Shown here: positions 39,058-49,147 of the stretch, piece after piece
How positions within the stretch are numbered: position 1 is the stretch's first letter
Layout of the letters: every line of letters begins with the position of its first letter
Source of the DNA: Fidelibacterota bacterium
GTDB lineage: Bacteria > Pseudomonadota > Alphaproteobacteria > Rhodospirillales > Rhodospirillaceae
Length of the DNA stretch: 64,000 bases
Assembly (NCBI GenBank): GCA_947476625.1
Contig: CANJRA010000001.1
Span: 248,001-312,000, forward strand
Reading direction: 5' to 3'
The notes under the pieces: generated by a model
Database searches by the model: none
What the model was told of the DNA's origin: nothing
What the model saw: only the letters and a program-made list of their open reading frames with translations
Position numbers and translations under genes: made by a program

Positions 39058-41994
39058 GTGGACGCCTCTTTCCTGACCGGCGCTAACGCCACTTTTATCG
39101 CGGAAATCTACGCCAGCTATTTGAAAGACCCAAAAGCGGTCGACGCAGGCTGGGCAGCGTTCTTCCGCGACTTGGCCGACGACGAAGCCGAACTGCTGAA
39201 GGATTTGGAAGGTGCGAGTTGGGCGCCCTCGACCGCAGCCGTTGTCGGCGTCGCCGATCCCGACGCCAAACCCAAAGCCAACGGCAAAGCCGACAAGAGC
39301 GCGCCGCCGACGAGCGGCGAGCGCGCGGCGCTTCTCAAGCAGGCCGAAGATTCGATCCACGCGCTGCAGCTGATCCGCGCTTACCGCGCGCGCGGTCACC
39401 AGATCGCCAAACTCGATCCCTTGTCCATGAACAAGGATGGCGATCACCCGGAACTCGATTACCGTACGCATGGTTTCGTTGATGCCGATCTCAGTAAGAA
39501 AATTCATCTCGGCGGCGTACTGGGCCTCGAGAAGGCCACGCTGAAGCAAATCGTCGATGCATGCCGTCAAACCTATTGCGGCACCATCGGCGTCGAATTC
39601 CATCACATCCAGGATCCGAAGCACCGCGATTGGCTGGTGCGCCGTTTCGAGAAAGACCGCCTGGAGCCCAGCTTCTCCGACTACGGCAAGAAGGCAATTC
39701 TTGAACGCCTCACCGAGGCTGAAGGCTTCGAGAAATTCCTCGGCATCAAATACACCGGCACCAAGCGCTTTGGTTTGGACGGCGGCGAAGCCGCGATCCC
39801 GGCGCTGGAGCAGATCGTCAAGCGCGGCGGCCAGCTCGGATTGAAGCAGGTCGTCATCGGCATGGCCCATCGTGGGCGCCTCAACGTACTCGTCAACTTC
39901 CTCAACAAGCCTTTCAGCGCGCTGTTCTCGGAATTCCAAGGCAACTCGCCGAACCCGGAATCCGTCGAAGGCTCCGGCGACGTGAAGTATCATCTGGGCA
40001 CCTCGGCCGACCGCGAGTTCGACGGCAACGTCGTGCACTTATCGCTGACCGCCAACCCGTCGCATCTCGAAGTCGTCGATCCGGTGGTGCTCGGCAAGGT
40101 CCGCGCCAAACAAAAACAAGCCGGCGATACCGCCACCCGCAAATCGGTCATGGGGCTTTTGATTCACGGCGACGCGGCTTTCGCGGGCCAAGGGATCATC
40201 GCCGAATGTTTCGGCTTCTCGCAGATCCAGGGCTACACGACCGGCGGCACACTGCATTTCGTTATCAACAATCAGATCGGCTTTACCACGACGCCGCGCT
40301 ATAGCCGCTCGGGTCTGTATTGCACCGACATCGCGAAGATGGTGGAAGCGCCGATCTTCCATGTGAATGCCGACGATCCGGAAGCCGTCGTGTATTGCGC
40401 GCGGCTTGCCATGGAGTTCCGTCAGGAATTCGGCACCGACGTCGTGCTCGACATGGTTTGCTATCGCCGCTTCGGCCACAACGAAGGCGACGAACCGAAA
40501 TTCACCCAGCCCCTGATGTACAAGGCCATCGAAGGCCATCCCAGCGTGCGCACGATCTACGCCAAGAAGCTGGTGGCGGAAGGGCTTTATACCCAACAAG
40601 AAGCCGACCTCATGATGAGCAAGTTCATGCACATGATGGAGGCCGACTTCGAATCCGCCGGCAGCTTCAAGCCCAACAAAGCCGATTGGCTTGAAGGCGC
40701 TTGGAAAGGTTTCGCGCAGCTGGGCGAAGAGGAAGAATACCGCGACGACAAGACTGGTGCTTCGCTGGCGGTGCTCAAGGAAGTCGGCAACGCGATCTCC
40801 ACCGCACCCGAAGGATGGGCGGTCAATCCGAAGATCACGCGCCAGCTCAAAACCAAACGCGAAGCCATGGACAGCGGCCAGGACATCGATTGGGCGACGG
40901 CGGAAGCGCTGGCTTTCGGCACGCTCGTGGTCGAAGGCACACAAGTGCGCCTGTCGGGCCAGGATTGCGGCCGCGGCACCTTCTCGCAGCGCCAGTCGGT
41001 GTTGGTCGATCAGAACACCGAAGGGCGTTACGTCTACCTCGACAACATCCGCCCCGGTAAACAGGCACCCTTCGTCGTTATCGATAGCCCATTGTCGGAG
41101 CTTTCGATCCTGGGCTTTGAATACGGCTACAGCCTCGCCGATCCGAATTCGCTGGTGCTGTGGGAAGCGCAGTTCGGTGACTTCTCCAACGGCGCGCAGA
41201 TGATCATCGACCAGTTCGTCAATTCGGGCGAAAGCAAATGGCTGCGCCTCTGCGGTCTCGTGCTGCTGCTGCCGCATGGCTACGAAGGCCAAGGCCCCGA
41301 ACATTCCTCGGCGCGCATGGAGCGTTACTTGCAGATGTCGGCGCAAGACAACTGGCAGGTCTGCAACATCACCACGCCCGCCAATTACTTCCACGCCCTG
41401 CGCCGCCAGATGCACCGCAATTTCCGCAAACCGCTGGTAATCATGACGCCCAAGTCGTTGCTGCGTCACAAGCGCTGCGTCTCGACGCTGCAAGAAATGA
41501 CCGGAAACACAAGCTTTCAGCGCATTCACGGTGAAACCGGCAAGCTGGTTGCAGCAGACAAGGTGCGCCGCATCGTCGTGTGTACGGGCAAAGTTTATTA
41601 CGACCTGTTGCAGGCGCGCGAAGACAAGAAGATCGACGACGTCGCCATCATTCGCGTCGAACAGCTTTATCCGTGGCCGAAAGAGACGCTCGCGCGCGAA
41701 TTCGCCAAGTACAAAAATGCCGAAGTGGTCTGGTGCCAGGAAGAGCCCGCCAACATGGGTTCCTGGACGTTTGTCGACCGTCGTCTGGAATACGCGCTCG
41801 AAGACGCCAACGTTAAAGCCAAGCGTCCGTGCTACGCCGGCCGTCCTCCGGCGGCGTCGCCCGCGACCGGCTTGATGAAAATCCACGTCCGTGAGCAGAA
41901 CCAACTCTGTGAATGGGCGCTCAACACACCGCTCGATCAAATTCCGCAGCCGTTCCGCCGCATCACGAAGCTCGGCAAAATGGCGGCGGAATAA
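39058..41994 (+). CDS. sucA: 2-oxoglutarate dehydrogenase E1 component
   Basis: The thiamine-diphosphate subunit that decarboxylates 2-oxoglutarate and passes the succinyl group to E2. The N-terminal docking stretch FLTGANATFIAEIYASYLKD is followed by VIGMAHRGRLNVLVNFLNKP (about residue 265) and LIHGDAAFAGQGIIAECFGF, then VINNQIGFTTTPR. 978 residues is normal. No ATG is available at the family start; GTG at 39058 has AAGGA nine bases upstream and is preferred over the TTG at 39052, which is too close to that site. First gene of sucA-sucB-lpd. Confidence 0.97.
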   Translation: MDASFLTGANATFIAEIYASYLKDPKAVDAGWAAFFRDLADDEAELLKDLEGASWAPSTAAVVGVADPDAKPKANGKADKSAPPTSGERAALLKQAEDSIHALQLIRAYRARGHQIAKLDPLSMNKDGDHPELDYRTHGFVDADLSKKIHLGGVLGLEKATLKQIVDACRQTYCGTIGVEFHHIQDPKHRDWLVRRFEKDRLEPSFSDYGKKAILERLTEAEGFEKFLGIKYTGTKRFGLDGGEAAIPALEQIVKRGGQLGLKQVVIGMAHRGRLNVLVNFLNKPFSALFSEFQGNSPNPESVEGSGDVKYHLGTSADREFDGNVVHLSLTANPSHLEVVDPVVLGKVRAKQKQAGDTATRKSVMGLLIHGDAAFAGQGIIAECFGFSQIQGYTTGGTLHFVINNQIGFTTTPRYSRSGLYCTDIAKMVEAPIFHVNADDPEAVVYCARLAMEFRQEFGTDVVLDMVCYRRFGHNEGDEPKFTQPLMYKAIEGHPSVRTIYAKKLVAEGLYTQQEADLMMSKFMHMMEADFESAGSFKPNKADWLEGAWKGFAQLGEEEEYRDDKTGASLAVLKEVGNAISTAPEGWAVNPKITRQLKTKREAMDSGQDIDWATAEALAFGTLVVEGTQVRLSGQDCGRGTFSQRQSVLVDQNTEGRYVYLDNIRPGKQAPFVVIDSPLSELSILGFEYGYSLADPNSLVLWEAQFGDFSNGAQMIIDQFVNSGESKWLRLCGLVLLLPHGYEGQGPEHSSARMERYLQMSAQDNWQVCNITTPANYFHALRRQMHRNFRKPLVIMTPKSLLRHKRCVSTLQEMTGNTSFQRIHGETGKLVAADKVRRIVVCTGKVYYDLLQAREDKKIDDVAIIRVEQLYPWPKETLAREFAKYKNAEVVWCQEEPANMGSWTFVDRRLEYALEDANVKAKRPCYAGRPPAASPATGLMKIHVREQNQLCEWALNTPLDQIPQPFRRITKLGKMAAE

Positions 41995-42051
41995 ACAACA
42001 ACGCATAAACAGACGCTGTCCGGCACACCGGACGAATTTTGAGGGGACGCG

Positions 42052-43293
42052 ATGTCGACCGAAATCAAAGTGCCTGCGCTGGGTGAATCCGTCAGCGAAG
42101 CTACGGTTGCGAAGTGGTTCAAGAAAGTCGGCGACGCCGTCGCGAAGGACGAGCCGCTGGTCGAACTGGAAACCGATAAGGTCACGATTGAAGTCCGCGC
42201 CGAAGCCGAAGGCACCTTGGGTGAAATCGTTGCCGAGAGCGGATCTGATGTAAAAGTCGGCGCGGTGCTGGGTGTGATCGGCGCTGCCGGCTCTACTCCC
42301 GCCAAAAAAGCCGAAGCGCCGAAGGCCGCCGCCGCAGCGCCCGCGCCCGCCGCGAAAGCGCCCGCTCCGCCGCCGCCGAAACCGGCTGCTGCACCTGCGC
42401 CGAAGGCTGCGTCCATTGCGTCGGATTATCCGCTCGCGCCCTCCGTGCGCCATTTGGTCGACGATCACGGCCTCGACCCCAAGAAAATTCCCGCCACAGG
42501 CAAGGGCGGACGTCTGACCAAAGCCGACGTGCTGGTCTACATCGCTGGCGGCGGCGATCGTGCGGTAAAGGCTACCGTGCCCGACCGCGGTCCGCGCGAA
42601 GAGCGCGTCAAGATGACACGCCTGCGCAAGCGTATCGCCGAGCGCTTGAAGGAATCTCAGAATACCGCCGCCATGCTCACGACCTTCAACGAGGTCGACA
42701 TGTCCGCTGTGATGGCGCTGCGCAACAAGTACAAAGAAGCTTTCGAAAAGAAGCACGGCGTGAAAATGGGTTTCATGTCGTTCTTCGTCAAAGCCTGCGT
42801 CACCGCGCTGCAGGAACTTCCGGGCGTCAACGCCGAGATCCAGGGCGACGAAATCGTTTACAAGAATTACTACGACATCGGCGTCGCCGTCGGCACGCCG
42901 CAAGGTCTGGTCGTGCCGGTCGTGCGCGATTGCGACACCAAGGGCTATGCCGAGATCGAAGCCGAAATTTCCGGCCTGGGCCGTAAGGCGCGCGACGGCA
43001 AGATGACGCTGGAAGAAATGGCCGGCGGCACATTCACTATTACCAACGGCGGCATTTACGGCTCGATGATGTCGACGCCGATCATCAACGCGCCGCAGTC
43101 GGGCGTTTTGGGCATGCACAACATCAAGCAGCGCGCCGTGGTGCTGGACGACGGCAGCATCGTCGCAAAGCCGATGATGTATCTGGCGCTGTCTTACGAT
43201 CACCGCGTGGTCGACGGCCGCGAGGCTGTGACGTTCCTGGTGCGCGTCAAGGAAGCCATCGAAGACCCCAGCCGTCTGCTGATCGATACCTGA
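42052..43293 (+). CDS. sucB: Dihydrolipoamide succinyltransferase (2-oxoglutarate dehydrogenase E2)
   Basis: Domains in order: a lipoyl domain with the lipoyl Lys in [18 protein letters not shown] (about residue 43); an Ala/Pro/Lys-rich linker (residues about 82-120); a peripheral subunit-binding domain [20 protein letters not shown]; and the acyltransferase core ending in [20 protein letters not shown] with the catalytic His and Asp. 413 residues. It moves the succinyl group to CoA. Between sucA and lpd, spaced 57 and 21 bases. Confidence 0.98.
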   Translation: MSTEIKVPALGESVSEATVAKWFKKVGDAVAKDEPLVELETDKVTIEVRAEAEGTLGEIVAESGSDVKVGAVLGVIGAAGSTPAKKAEAPKAAAAAPAPAAKAPAPPPPKPAAAPAPKAASIASDYPLAPSVRHLVDDHGLDPKKIPATGKGGRLTKADVLVYIAGGGDRAVKATVPDRGPREERVKMTRLRKRIAERLKESQNTAAMLTTFNEVDMSAVMALRNKYKEAFEKKHGVKMGFMSFFVKACVTALQELPGVNAEIQGDEIVYKNYYDIGVAVGTPQGLVVPVVRDCDTKGYAEIEAEISGLGRKARDGKMTLEEMAGGTFTITNGGIYGSMMSTPIINAPQSGVLGMHNIKQRAVVLDDGSIVAKPMMYLALSYDHRVVDGREAVTFLVRVKEAIEDPSRLLIDT

Positions 43294-43314
43294 TACTTTC
43301 GCCAAGGAAACAAC

Positions 43315-44733
43315 ATGTCCGACTCTTTCGACGTCATTGTGATCGGCGGCGGGCCCGGCGGTTATGTCTGCGCGATCCGCGCGGCGCAGTTGGGCTTGAA
43401 GGCCGCTGTGATTGAAGGGCGCGGCGCGCTCGGCGGCACTTGTACGAATGTCGGCTGCATTCCCTCGAAGGCTTTGCTGCAATCCTCGCATCTGTACGAG
43501 GAAGCCATGCACGGGTTCGCGGCGCATGGACTTAAGGTCGGCGGTATCGAGATCGATCTTCCCAAGATGATGGCGCGGAAAGACGAGGTGGTGAAGCAAA
43601 ACACCACCGGCATTGAATTCCTGCTGAAGAAGAACAGAGTCGCCTATATCAAAGGCTGGGCCCGCATCACCAAGGCCGAACGCGGTGCGCATCAGATCGC
43701 CGTCAAAGGCCTCGACGGTGCCGAGACCAGCTACACGACGAAATATGTCGTCATCGCCACCGGTTCCGACGTCACGCCGTTGCCGGGCATTACAATCGAC
43801 GAGAAGCAGGTCGTCTCCTCGACCGGCGCGCTGGTTTTGTCGAAGATTCCAAAAACCATGATCGTCATCGGTGCGGGCGTTATCGGCCTTGAGATGGGCT
43901 CGGTATGGCGCCGTTTGGGCGCCGAGGTCACGGTGGTTGAGTTCCTCGACGTCATCCTGCCGCCGATGGACGGTGAAGTGCGCAAGGAAATGCAGCGCAT
44001 CCTCGAAAAGCAGGGCATGAAATTCAAGCTCGGGCACAAAGTCACAGGCGCGAAACCCGGCAAGACAGGCGTCGACGTTACGATCGAGCCCGCGAAGGGC
44101 GGCGCAGCGGAGACACTTTCTGCCGAAGTCGTTCTCGTTGCGATTGGCCGCAAGGCGTTCACGGACGGGCTTGGCCTCGACGTCGCCGGTGTGAAGGTTT
44201 CCAACCGCGGCTTTGTCGAAGCCGACCAGCATTATCAAACCAATGTCGAAGGCATCTTTGCCATCGGTGACGTCATCGGCGGGCAGATGTTGGCGCATAA
44301 GGCTGAGGACGAAGGTGTGGCGTGCGCCGAAATCCTCGCGGGCCAGCCCGGCCATATCAATTACGACGCCATCGCGGGCGTTGTGTACACGTGGCCTGAA
44401 GTCGCGGGCATCGGCAAAACTGAAGAGCAGCTGAAGGAAGCGGGCATTGCTTACAAATCCGGTAAGTTTCCTTTCATGGCAAACGGACGCGCGCGTGCCA
44501 ATGGCGACACGATGGGCTTTGCCAAGGTTCTGGCCGATGCGACGACGGATCGTGTGCTCGGCTGCCACATCGTCGGTCCGGCCGCGGGCGATCTGATTAT
44601 GGAAGTCGCGGTCGCCATGGAATTCGGCGCTTCGTCCGAGGATATTGCGCGCACTTGCCACGCCCATCCGCAGTTGGGTGAGGTTGTGAAGGAAGCCGCT
44701 TTGGCTGCCGACAAACGCGCGCTGCATATTTAA
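43315..44733 (+). CDS. lpdA: Dihydrolipoamide dehydrogenase (E3)
   Basis: Reoxidises the dihydrolipoyl group of E2 with NAD+. The FAD motif [20 protein letters not shown] is at the N-terminus, the redox disulfide is in [20 protein letters not shown] (about residues 40-50), the NAD motif is [20 protein letters not shown], and the active-site His-Glu is in [17 protein letters not shown] near the end. 472 residues. As the third gene of sucAB-lpd it is probably the E3 used by the 2-oxoglutarate complex. Confidence 0.98.
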   Translation: MSDSFDVIVIGGGPGGYVCAIRAAQLGLKAAVIEGRGALGGTCTNVGCIPSKALLQSSHLYEEAMHGFAAHGLKVGGIEIDLPKMMARKDEVVKQNTTGIEFLLKKNRVAYIKGWARITKAERGAHQIAVKGLDGAETSYTTKYVVIATGSDVTPLPGITIDEKQVVSSTGALVLSKIPKTMIVIGAGVIGLEMGSVWRRLGAEVTVVEFLDVILPPMDGEVRKEMQRILEKQGMKFKLGHKVTGAKPGKTGVDVTIEPAKGGAAETLSAEVVLVAIGRKAFTDGLGLDVAGVKVSNRGFVEADQHYQTNVEGIFAIGDVIGGQMLAHKAEDEGVACAEILAGQPGHINYDAIAGVVYTWPEVAGIGKTEEQLKEAGIAYKSGKFPFMANGRARANGDTMGFAKVLADATTDRVLGCHIVGPAAGDLIMEVAVAMEFGASSEDIARTCHAHPQLGEVVKEAALAADKRALHI

Positions 44734-44747
44734 TCTCGCATTTTGAT

Positions 44748-44822
44748 GTGACCAGTGGTCACGCCAACCTGTTGATTTCACATATTGTGGTCTGACCACC
44801 CGCGGAAACGTGAGGGTGACCA
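44748..44822. promoter_or_regulatory. Cluster of GTGACCA-type dyads downstream of lpd, possible operator
   Basis: GTGACCA-G-TGGTCAC (44748-44762) is a perfect dyad, GTGGTC-T-GACCAC (44787-44799) a second perfect dyad, and GTGACCA recurs at 44816-44822. Dyad centres are 38 bases apart. TGGTCTGACCA resembles the TGGTC-N-GACCA core bound by some GntR-family regulators such as FadR. The sites lie between lpd and the GT2 gene, so they could control the latter. No regulator gene is adjacent. Confidence 0.45.
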
Positions 44823-44844
44823 GGCGAAGCAGAGTGACGACGTT

Positions 44845-45609
44845 ATGCGCAACCGCACGCCGACGGCGGCGATCATTATCCCGGCCTACAATGCCGCCAG
44901 AACCATCGCGCGCACGCTCGATAGCGCGGCTGCGTCTGTGAATGCGTGTTTGCATAACGGCCTTGAGGTCGATGCCGAAATCATCGTTGTCGACGATTGC
45001 TCGACCGACGATACGGTTGCGGTGGTTGAAGCCTGGACTGGAAAAAAGCGGTTACTACGTCAATCGACCAATCGCGGCGCGGGGGCTGCGCGCAATGCAG
45101 GTGTCGCGCAATCCACCGGCACGTTCTTGTTCTTCCTCGATGCCGACGACGTATTTTATCCCAATCACATTCACAGCTGCCTGCAGGCCCTGATAGCCGA
45201 CGACGCGCTGGGTTATGTGTTTGCGCGGGTCAAAATCGATATGCCGATGCATGACGATTGGCGGCCCTCACTTGACGAAAGCTGCCCGATCAATTTTTGT
45301 CTGCGGCGCATCTGGCACGACATGATTCAAGGTTTTCCGGAAGAGCCGGATTTCCGGACCTACGGCACCGAGGACACGCTTTATCGCGCCTGCCTGCGCC
45401 GCCTCGTGAAACACGCGAAACTCGACATCGAGACCTGTGAACAGTTTGCCTCAAAAGGTAACGCGCTTGATCGGCAGCGCGAGAAGTTCGCGCATTCAAA
45501 TGCCAATTGGCAAAGCAAAGGAATCGACGACGGCTTCCGGCTTACGCCGCAGATGGAAGCTGTGGCCGTCGCGCGCTTTGAACGCGTCGCAAAGCTATTG
45601 GGCGGGTGA
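44845..45609 (+). CDS. Family 2 glycosyltransferase
   Basis: 254 residues from ATG 44845 with a GT-A fold: AAIIIPAYNAARTIARTLDS at the start, EIIVVDDCSTDDTVAVVEAW and the metal-binding DxD in TFLFFLDADDVFYPNHIHS (about residue 98). TNRGAGAARNAGVA is also typical. The C-terminal part (TYGTEDTLYRACLRRLVKHA) matches no acceptor class I know. It probably transfers a sugar to a surface glycan or protein. The upstream frame is open to 44785 but the added residues are unlike the family. Its 3' end overlaps the convergent secreted-protein gene by 15 bases. Confidence 0.88.
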   Translation: MRNRTPTAAIIIPAYNAARTIARTLDSAAASVNACLHNGLEVDAEIIVVDDCSTDDTVAVVEAWTGKKRLLRQSTNRGAGAARNAGVAQSTGTFLFFLDADDVFYPNHIHSCLQALIADDALGYVFARVKIDMPMHDDWRPSLDESCPINFCLRRIWHDMIQGFPEEPDFRTYGTEDTLYRACLRRLVKHAKLDIETCEQFASKGNALDRQREKFAHSNANWQSKGIDDGFRLTPQMEAVAVARFERVAKLLGG

Positions 45610-46479
45610 CGTTGCCGGTGTTGGTGCGGGTGTCGGCGGTGGCGTTGGTGTAGCGGCGGGCTTGGCCGGTGCAGCTACTGGAGCAACAACTGCCGGCGTT
45701 GCAACGGGCGCGGCGGGCTTAGGTGCTTTGGGCGCAGGGACGGCAACGGGCGCTGCTGTTGGTGTTACGACAGGCGGCACGGGCGCTGTTTCGGGTGCCA
45801 CGTCAGGTGCTGCCTCAGGTGGCGGCGCGGGCGGCGGTGGCAACAGCGTTTCGGTGATGGTCCAAACCGCGAGGTTTGTTACCGTGTAACGGCAGCCTAA
45901 CGATCCGAGTTTGCGTTTTTGGCAAAGGTTGATGAAGTCGGCGCCCTTCCAGCGGGCGAAGCCGGTCGCCATCCATTGGCCTTTGCGCTGTGTCAGAAAC
46001 ACACTTTGTTTCAGCTCCTGACCTTTCTCGTCGACCATGCCGATCATGACTTCGTGCGTACCGGCGAGGCCGCGCCGGCTCGACGGCACACCGCGCAGAC
46101 GGTTCGGCGCGATTTGGCGAAAACCTCGGACTTCCCAGATTGTGTAAGCGGGGTTTGTAACGTCCAGCAGTTCCGCCCAGCTCATGGTCCACGGCTGCGA
46201 CCAAACATCGCCTTCCATGGTTTGGTCGGCCTTGTACTGCGTGCCGTCGGCCTGAACGTCGAGGCCGACTTTATTGCAGGTGGCGACCGATTTTTCAGTA
46301 CACGCCCAGAATGTCTTCAGTGCGCATTCGGGACTTTCCCCCGAGCTTGTGCAGTGCGTCTCGGCATCGGCATCGGGATAGTCACCGATGGGCGCGGCCA
46401 AGCCAGCCGCACTCATCCCAACAGTGCCGATTCCCAGAACCAGCCAGACCAACGCCAAAACCGCTATTCTACCCGACAC
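45595..46479 (-). CDS. Secreted protein with four-Cys module and Pro/Ala-rich tail
   Basis: 294 residues, with signal peptide RIAVLALVWLVLGIGTVGMS cut near AAGLAA. The mature start carries C-x8-CALKTFWAC-x7-C-x2-VGL, the same pattern as in the protein at 33266-34369. A middle domain has WSQPWTMSWAELLDVTNPAY, QWMATGFARWKGADFINLC and GSLGCRYTVTN. The last 85 residues are Pro/Ala/Val-rich (PPPPAPPPEAAPDV onward), a likely wall- or periplasm-spanning spacer. Function unknown. The tail overlaps the end of the convergent glycosyltransferase gene by 15 bases. It could loosely be taken for an invasion-associated IalB-type protein, but I do not see that domain. Confidence 0.72.
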   Translation of the reverse strand: MSGRIAVLALVWLVLGIGTVGMSAAGLAAPIGDYPDADAETHCTSSGESPECALKTFWACTEKSVATCNKVGLDVQADGTQYKADQTMEGDVWSQPWTMSWAELLDVTNPAYTIWEVRGFRQIAPNRLRGVPSSRRGLAGTHEVMIGMVDEKGQELKQSVFLTQRKGQWMATGFARWKGADFINLCQKRKLGSLGCRYTVTNLAVWTITETLLPPPPAPPPEAAPDVAPETAPVPPVVTPTAAPVAVPAPKAPKPAAPVATPAVVAPVAAPAKPAATPTPPPTPAPTPATSPAQ

Positions 46480-46584
46480 GTCCCATCCCTTTAACCGCCT
46501 GCGCTTTATGCGAACCAGGCGGCAGCAATTCTGTTAAATTCCTTGCAGCCGAAGATCAAGCGTTCACCCACATATAGAGCTTTT

Positions 46585-47355
46585 ATGTTCCTGCCCATCC
46601 GCGACGACAATCCGCACACAGTTACACCCTTCGTGAACTATGGCCTGATTGCCGCCTGCGCCCTGGCCTTTTTGTGGCAACTGTCGTTGGGCGAGGGCGG
46701 CGACGCCGCAACCATGACGTTCGGGCTGATTCCCGGCCATTTGTTTGGAACCGTGGAACTGGACCCAGGTTTGGCGTCGGTGCCGGCCTGGATGACGATT
46801 TTCAGCTCGATGTTCCTGCACGGCGGCTGGATGCATTTCCTTGGAAATATGCTGTATCTGTGGATCTTCGGCGACAACATCGAAGCCTCGCTCGGCCATA
46901 AACGCTATCTGGCATTTTATCTCCTCTGCGGCGTGGCGGCGGCGCTGGCGCAAAGTATCGCGTCGCCCACCTCAGACGTGCCCATGATCGGTGCCTCAGG
47001 TGCGATCGCTGGGGTGTTAGGCGCCTACTTGGTGCTGCACCCGCGTTCGAACATCAAAGTGTTCGTTTTCCTGATCATCATTACCGTCATCAATGTCCCG
47101 GCGTTCATCGTGCTGGGCATCTGGTTCGGGGGCCAGTTGCTGAGCTCGGCTGCCGCCGATCCCAGCCAGCCGGGTGTTGCGTTCCTCGCCCATATCGGCG
47201 GCTTTGTCGCCGGTGCGGCGTTGGTGTTTTTCTTCAAGAAGCGCAGCGTGCACGCCTTCGAACCGGCGCAGAGCCGGGCCTTCGCGGTCGAACGCCGCCC
47301 GTTACGACGCGGCGGTTCGGTGCCGAACTCCGGCAAACGCGGACCCTGGGGCTAA
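46585..47355 (+). CDS. Rhomboid-family intramembrane serine protease
   Basis: 256 residues with about six transmembrane helices. The catalytic serine is S138 in MIGASGAIAGVLGAYLV and the catalytic histidine H203 in FLAHIGGFVAGAALVFF; FLHGGWMHFLGNMLYLWIFG supplies the conserved His/Asn of helix 2. It should cut transmembrane segments in the inner membrane, but its substrates are unknown. The C-terminal 40 residues are basic and cytoplasmic (RRPLRRGGSVPNSGKRGP). ATG 46585 is chosen; the frame is open to 46543, which would add 14 polar residues. Confidence 0.92.
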   Translation: MFLPIRDDNPHTVTPFVNYGLIAACALAFLWQLSLGEGGDAATMTFGLIPGHLFGTVELDPGLASVPAWMTIFSSMFLHGGWMHFLGNMLYLWIFGDNIEASLGHKRYLAFYLLCGVAAALAQSIASPTSDVPMIGASGAIAGVLGAYLVLHPRSNIKVFVFLIIITVINVPAFIVLGIWFGGQLLSSAAADPSQPGVAFLAHIGGFVAGAALVFFFKKRSVHAFEPAQSRAFAVERRPLRRGGSVPNSGKRGPWG

Positions 47356-47416
47356 AGTCCCAGCAGATCATTCCGGTTTAGATTTTTGATTTTTCACGTC
47401 AAGTGAATTTGGCGCG

Positions 47417-48361
47417 CTAGGCCCTCGGATGCGCTTTTTCGTAAACCCGCATGAGTTGCGCGGCGTCGACAACGGTGTAGCGCTGGGTTGTCGAGAGTGA
47501 GGCGTGACCGAGCAATTCCTGAATCGTGCGGAGATCGCCGCCTTGGGCGAGCAGATGAGTCGCGAAGCTGTGGCGGAGGGCGTGTGGTGTCGCGCTTTCG
47601 GGCAAACCCAGCAGTGCACGCAAGCGGCGCACCTGGCGTTGCAGCACGCCGGGATTGAGCGCCTTGCCGCGCTTGCCGACGAAGAGCGGTGCTTCGGGTA
47701 AGGGCGCGAAGGGACATAGCTTGCGATATTCGGCGACGGCATCGCGCACGACCGAGAGCACGGGCACGATACGTTCTTTGCGGCCTTTGCCGAGGACGCG
47801 GAGGGTGTCGGACGTCGGCATTTCGGCGGAGGTCAGCGAGAGCGCTTCGCCGATACGCAATCCGCAGCCGTACAGCAGCAATAACAGCGCAGTGTCGCGC
47901 GCGGCGAGCCACGGTTCGTCGTGTAAGTCTCCGGCGGTGCGCACAGCTTCCAGCGCATCGCGTTCGTCGAGGGCTTTGGGGATCGACTGGGGCAAGCGCG
48001 GCGTCTTCACGGTCTTGATGGCCGGGTTGTGCACACGACCCGTGCGGTCGAGGAAGCGGAAGAAGTTGCGTAAAGTGGACATGCCGCGCGCGATGGAGGC
48101 GCGACCGATGCCCGCATTAGCACGGTGCGCGAGATAACTGCGGAAGTCGGCGGGTTTTAACGCGGCGAGGTCGGTTGACTCGGCTTCATTGCCGAGGTGA
48201 CCCACAAGAAACGCCAGAAACGCAGCGAGGTCGCGGCCATAGGCATCGGCGGTGTGAGGTGAAACGCGGCGCTCGGAGCTGAGCCACACATGCCATGCGT
48301 CGATGGCGGTCTTGAGCGAACCGCCGGCGGCGTAATGGATGCTTACAGCTTCAGTGTCCAC
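47417..48361 (-). CDS. xerC: Tyrosine recombinase XerC
   Basis: Resolves chromosome dimers at dif with XerD. The N-terminal SAM-like DNA-binding domain (AWHVWLSSERRVSPHTADAY) is followed by the catalytic domain, with all key residues visible: R169 in YGCGLRIGEAL, K192 in GKGRKERIVP, H260 and R263 in HALRHSFATHLL, H286 in LGHASLSTTQRYT and the nucleophile Y295. 314 residues. No attachment site or mobile element surrounds it, so it is the housekeeping recombinase rather than a phage integrase. Its start overlaps the DUF484 gene by 19 bases. Confidence 0.95.
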   Translation of the reverse strand: MDTEAVSIHYAAGGSLKTAIDAWHVWLSSERRVSPHTADAYGRDLAAFLAFLVGHLGNEAESTDLAALKPADFRSYLAHRANAGIGRASIARGMSTLRNFFRFLDRTGRVHNPAIKTVKTPRLPQSIPKALDERDALEAVRTAGDLHDEPWLAARDTALLLLLYGCGLRIGEALSLTSAEMPTSDTLRVLGKGRKERIVPVLSVVRDAVAEYRKLCPFAPLPEAPLFVGKRGKALNPGVLQRQVRRLRALLGLPESATPHALRHSFATHLLAQGGDLRTIQELLGHASLSTTQRYTVVDAAQLMRVYEKAHPRA

Positions 48362-49092
48362 CAGCGTCCTACGGCATAACGCGTCATGTGCGCGAGGAAG
48401 GCGATCAGTTCCGTGCCCTGGCCTTCTTCAAAATGGCCGGGCGTGCGGCAGCCTACGGCGAAAACACCGGCGGGCAAACCTTCGCCTTCAGGCAAAGCGA
48501 CGAGCGCGTCGGAGCGTACCAAGCCGGCGGCGCTGCCGTAGAGCGCGGTTTCGCCTTCGATTGCGCTGCGGATGACGGTGGAGCGTTCGCCCATCAGGGC
48601 GTTGACGCTGCTGACATGCAGCGCGTGGATGATGTGACTTGCTTTGACCGGCAAGGAGTCGGTTTCAAAAGCGATTGAGATCGCGTCCACACCCAGATGC
48701 TCCGGCAGATCATCGTGCAGGATCTGGGCGAGTTCGGTGAAGTCGCGGGAATAGAGCAAGGCCAGCGCGCATTCCAGCGTGCGCTCGACCAGCGACATGT
48801 TAGAGCGCGTGGTGGTGACGAGGCTGGCGCTGGTGGCTTTCAGGTCATCGACCTGTTTGCGCAGGCGATCGACAACAAAACGCTGCATGTCGACGACAAC
48901 GGCGTCGGTCTCGAAGCGCTGATCCGGTGCGAGCGCGGTCAGAAGATCGGGATTATTTAAAAGCACACGCGGGTTGCGGCGCAGGTAGGCGATAACGTCG
49001 GCTTCGCGTATGTCCGGTTTCGGTCCAACGCCCGAATCTTTGGTGGCATCCTTGGCGGCATCTTTAGCGCCGAATTTCACGTGGTCAGCCAT
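48343..49092 (-). CDS. DUF484 family protein (GAF-like)
   Basis: 249 residues. The family start READVIAYLRRNPRVLLNNP and DLLTAL is at residues 29-50, followed by a predicted coiled coil (FVVDRLRKQVDDLKATSAS) and a GAF-like C-terminal domain containing GSAAGLVRSDALVALP and VGCRTPGHFEEGQGTELIAF. DUF484 genes commonly sit immediately upstream of xerC in Proteobacteria, as here. The function is not established. The first 25 residues are Lys/Ala/Asp-rich. It overlaps xerC and is probably co-transcribed. Confidence 0.92.
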   Translation of the reverse strand: MADHVKFGAKDAAKDATKDSGVGPKPDIREADVIAYLRRNPRVLLNNPDLLTALAPDQRFETDAVVVDMQRFVVDRLRKQVDDLKATSASLVTTTRSNMSLVERTLECALALLYSRDFTELAQILHDDLPEHLGVDAISIAFETDSLPVKASHIIHALHVSSVNALMGERSTVIRSAIEGETALYGSAAGLVRSDALVALPEGEGLPAGVFAVGCRTPGHFEEGQGTELIAFLAHMTRYAVGRWWTLKL

Positions 49093-49147
49093 TCACCCCT
49101 GCCTCGCGCGACGCGGACGTTTATCCGCGCGCGTCACCCCATTACCC

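Noticed and set aside
40039-44955. An open reading frame of 1,638 codons on the minus strand, antisense to sucA, sucB and lpd
   Set aside because: Striking in length, but its composition (rich in His, Arg, Asp, Val, Phe and Ala, no domain) is what the complement of GC-rich, codon-biased TCA genes gives. It crosses three real genes and has no ribosome site. Similar antisense frames occur over secA, ffh, leuC and atpD.
47417-48361. Tyrosine recombinase as a sign of an integrated mobile element
   Set aside because: The protein has XerC features and the conserved DUF484 neighbour; no tRNA, attachment repeats or phage/transposon genes are near.
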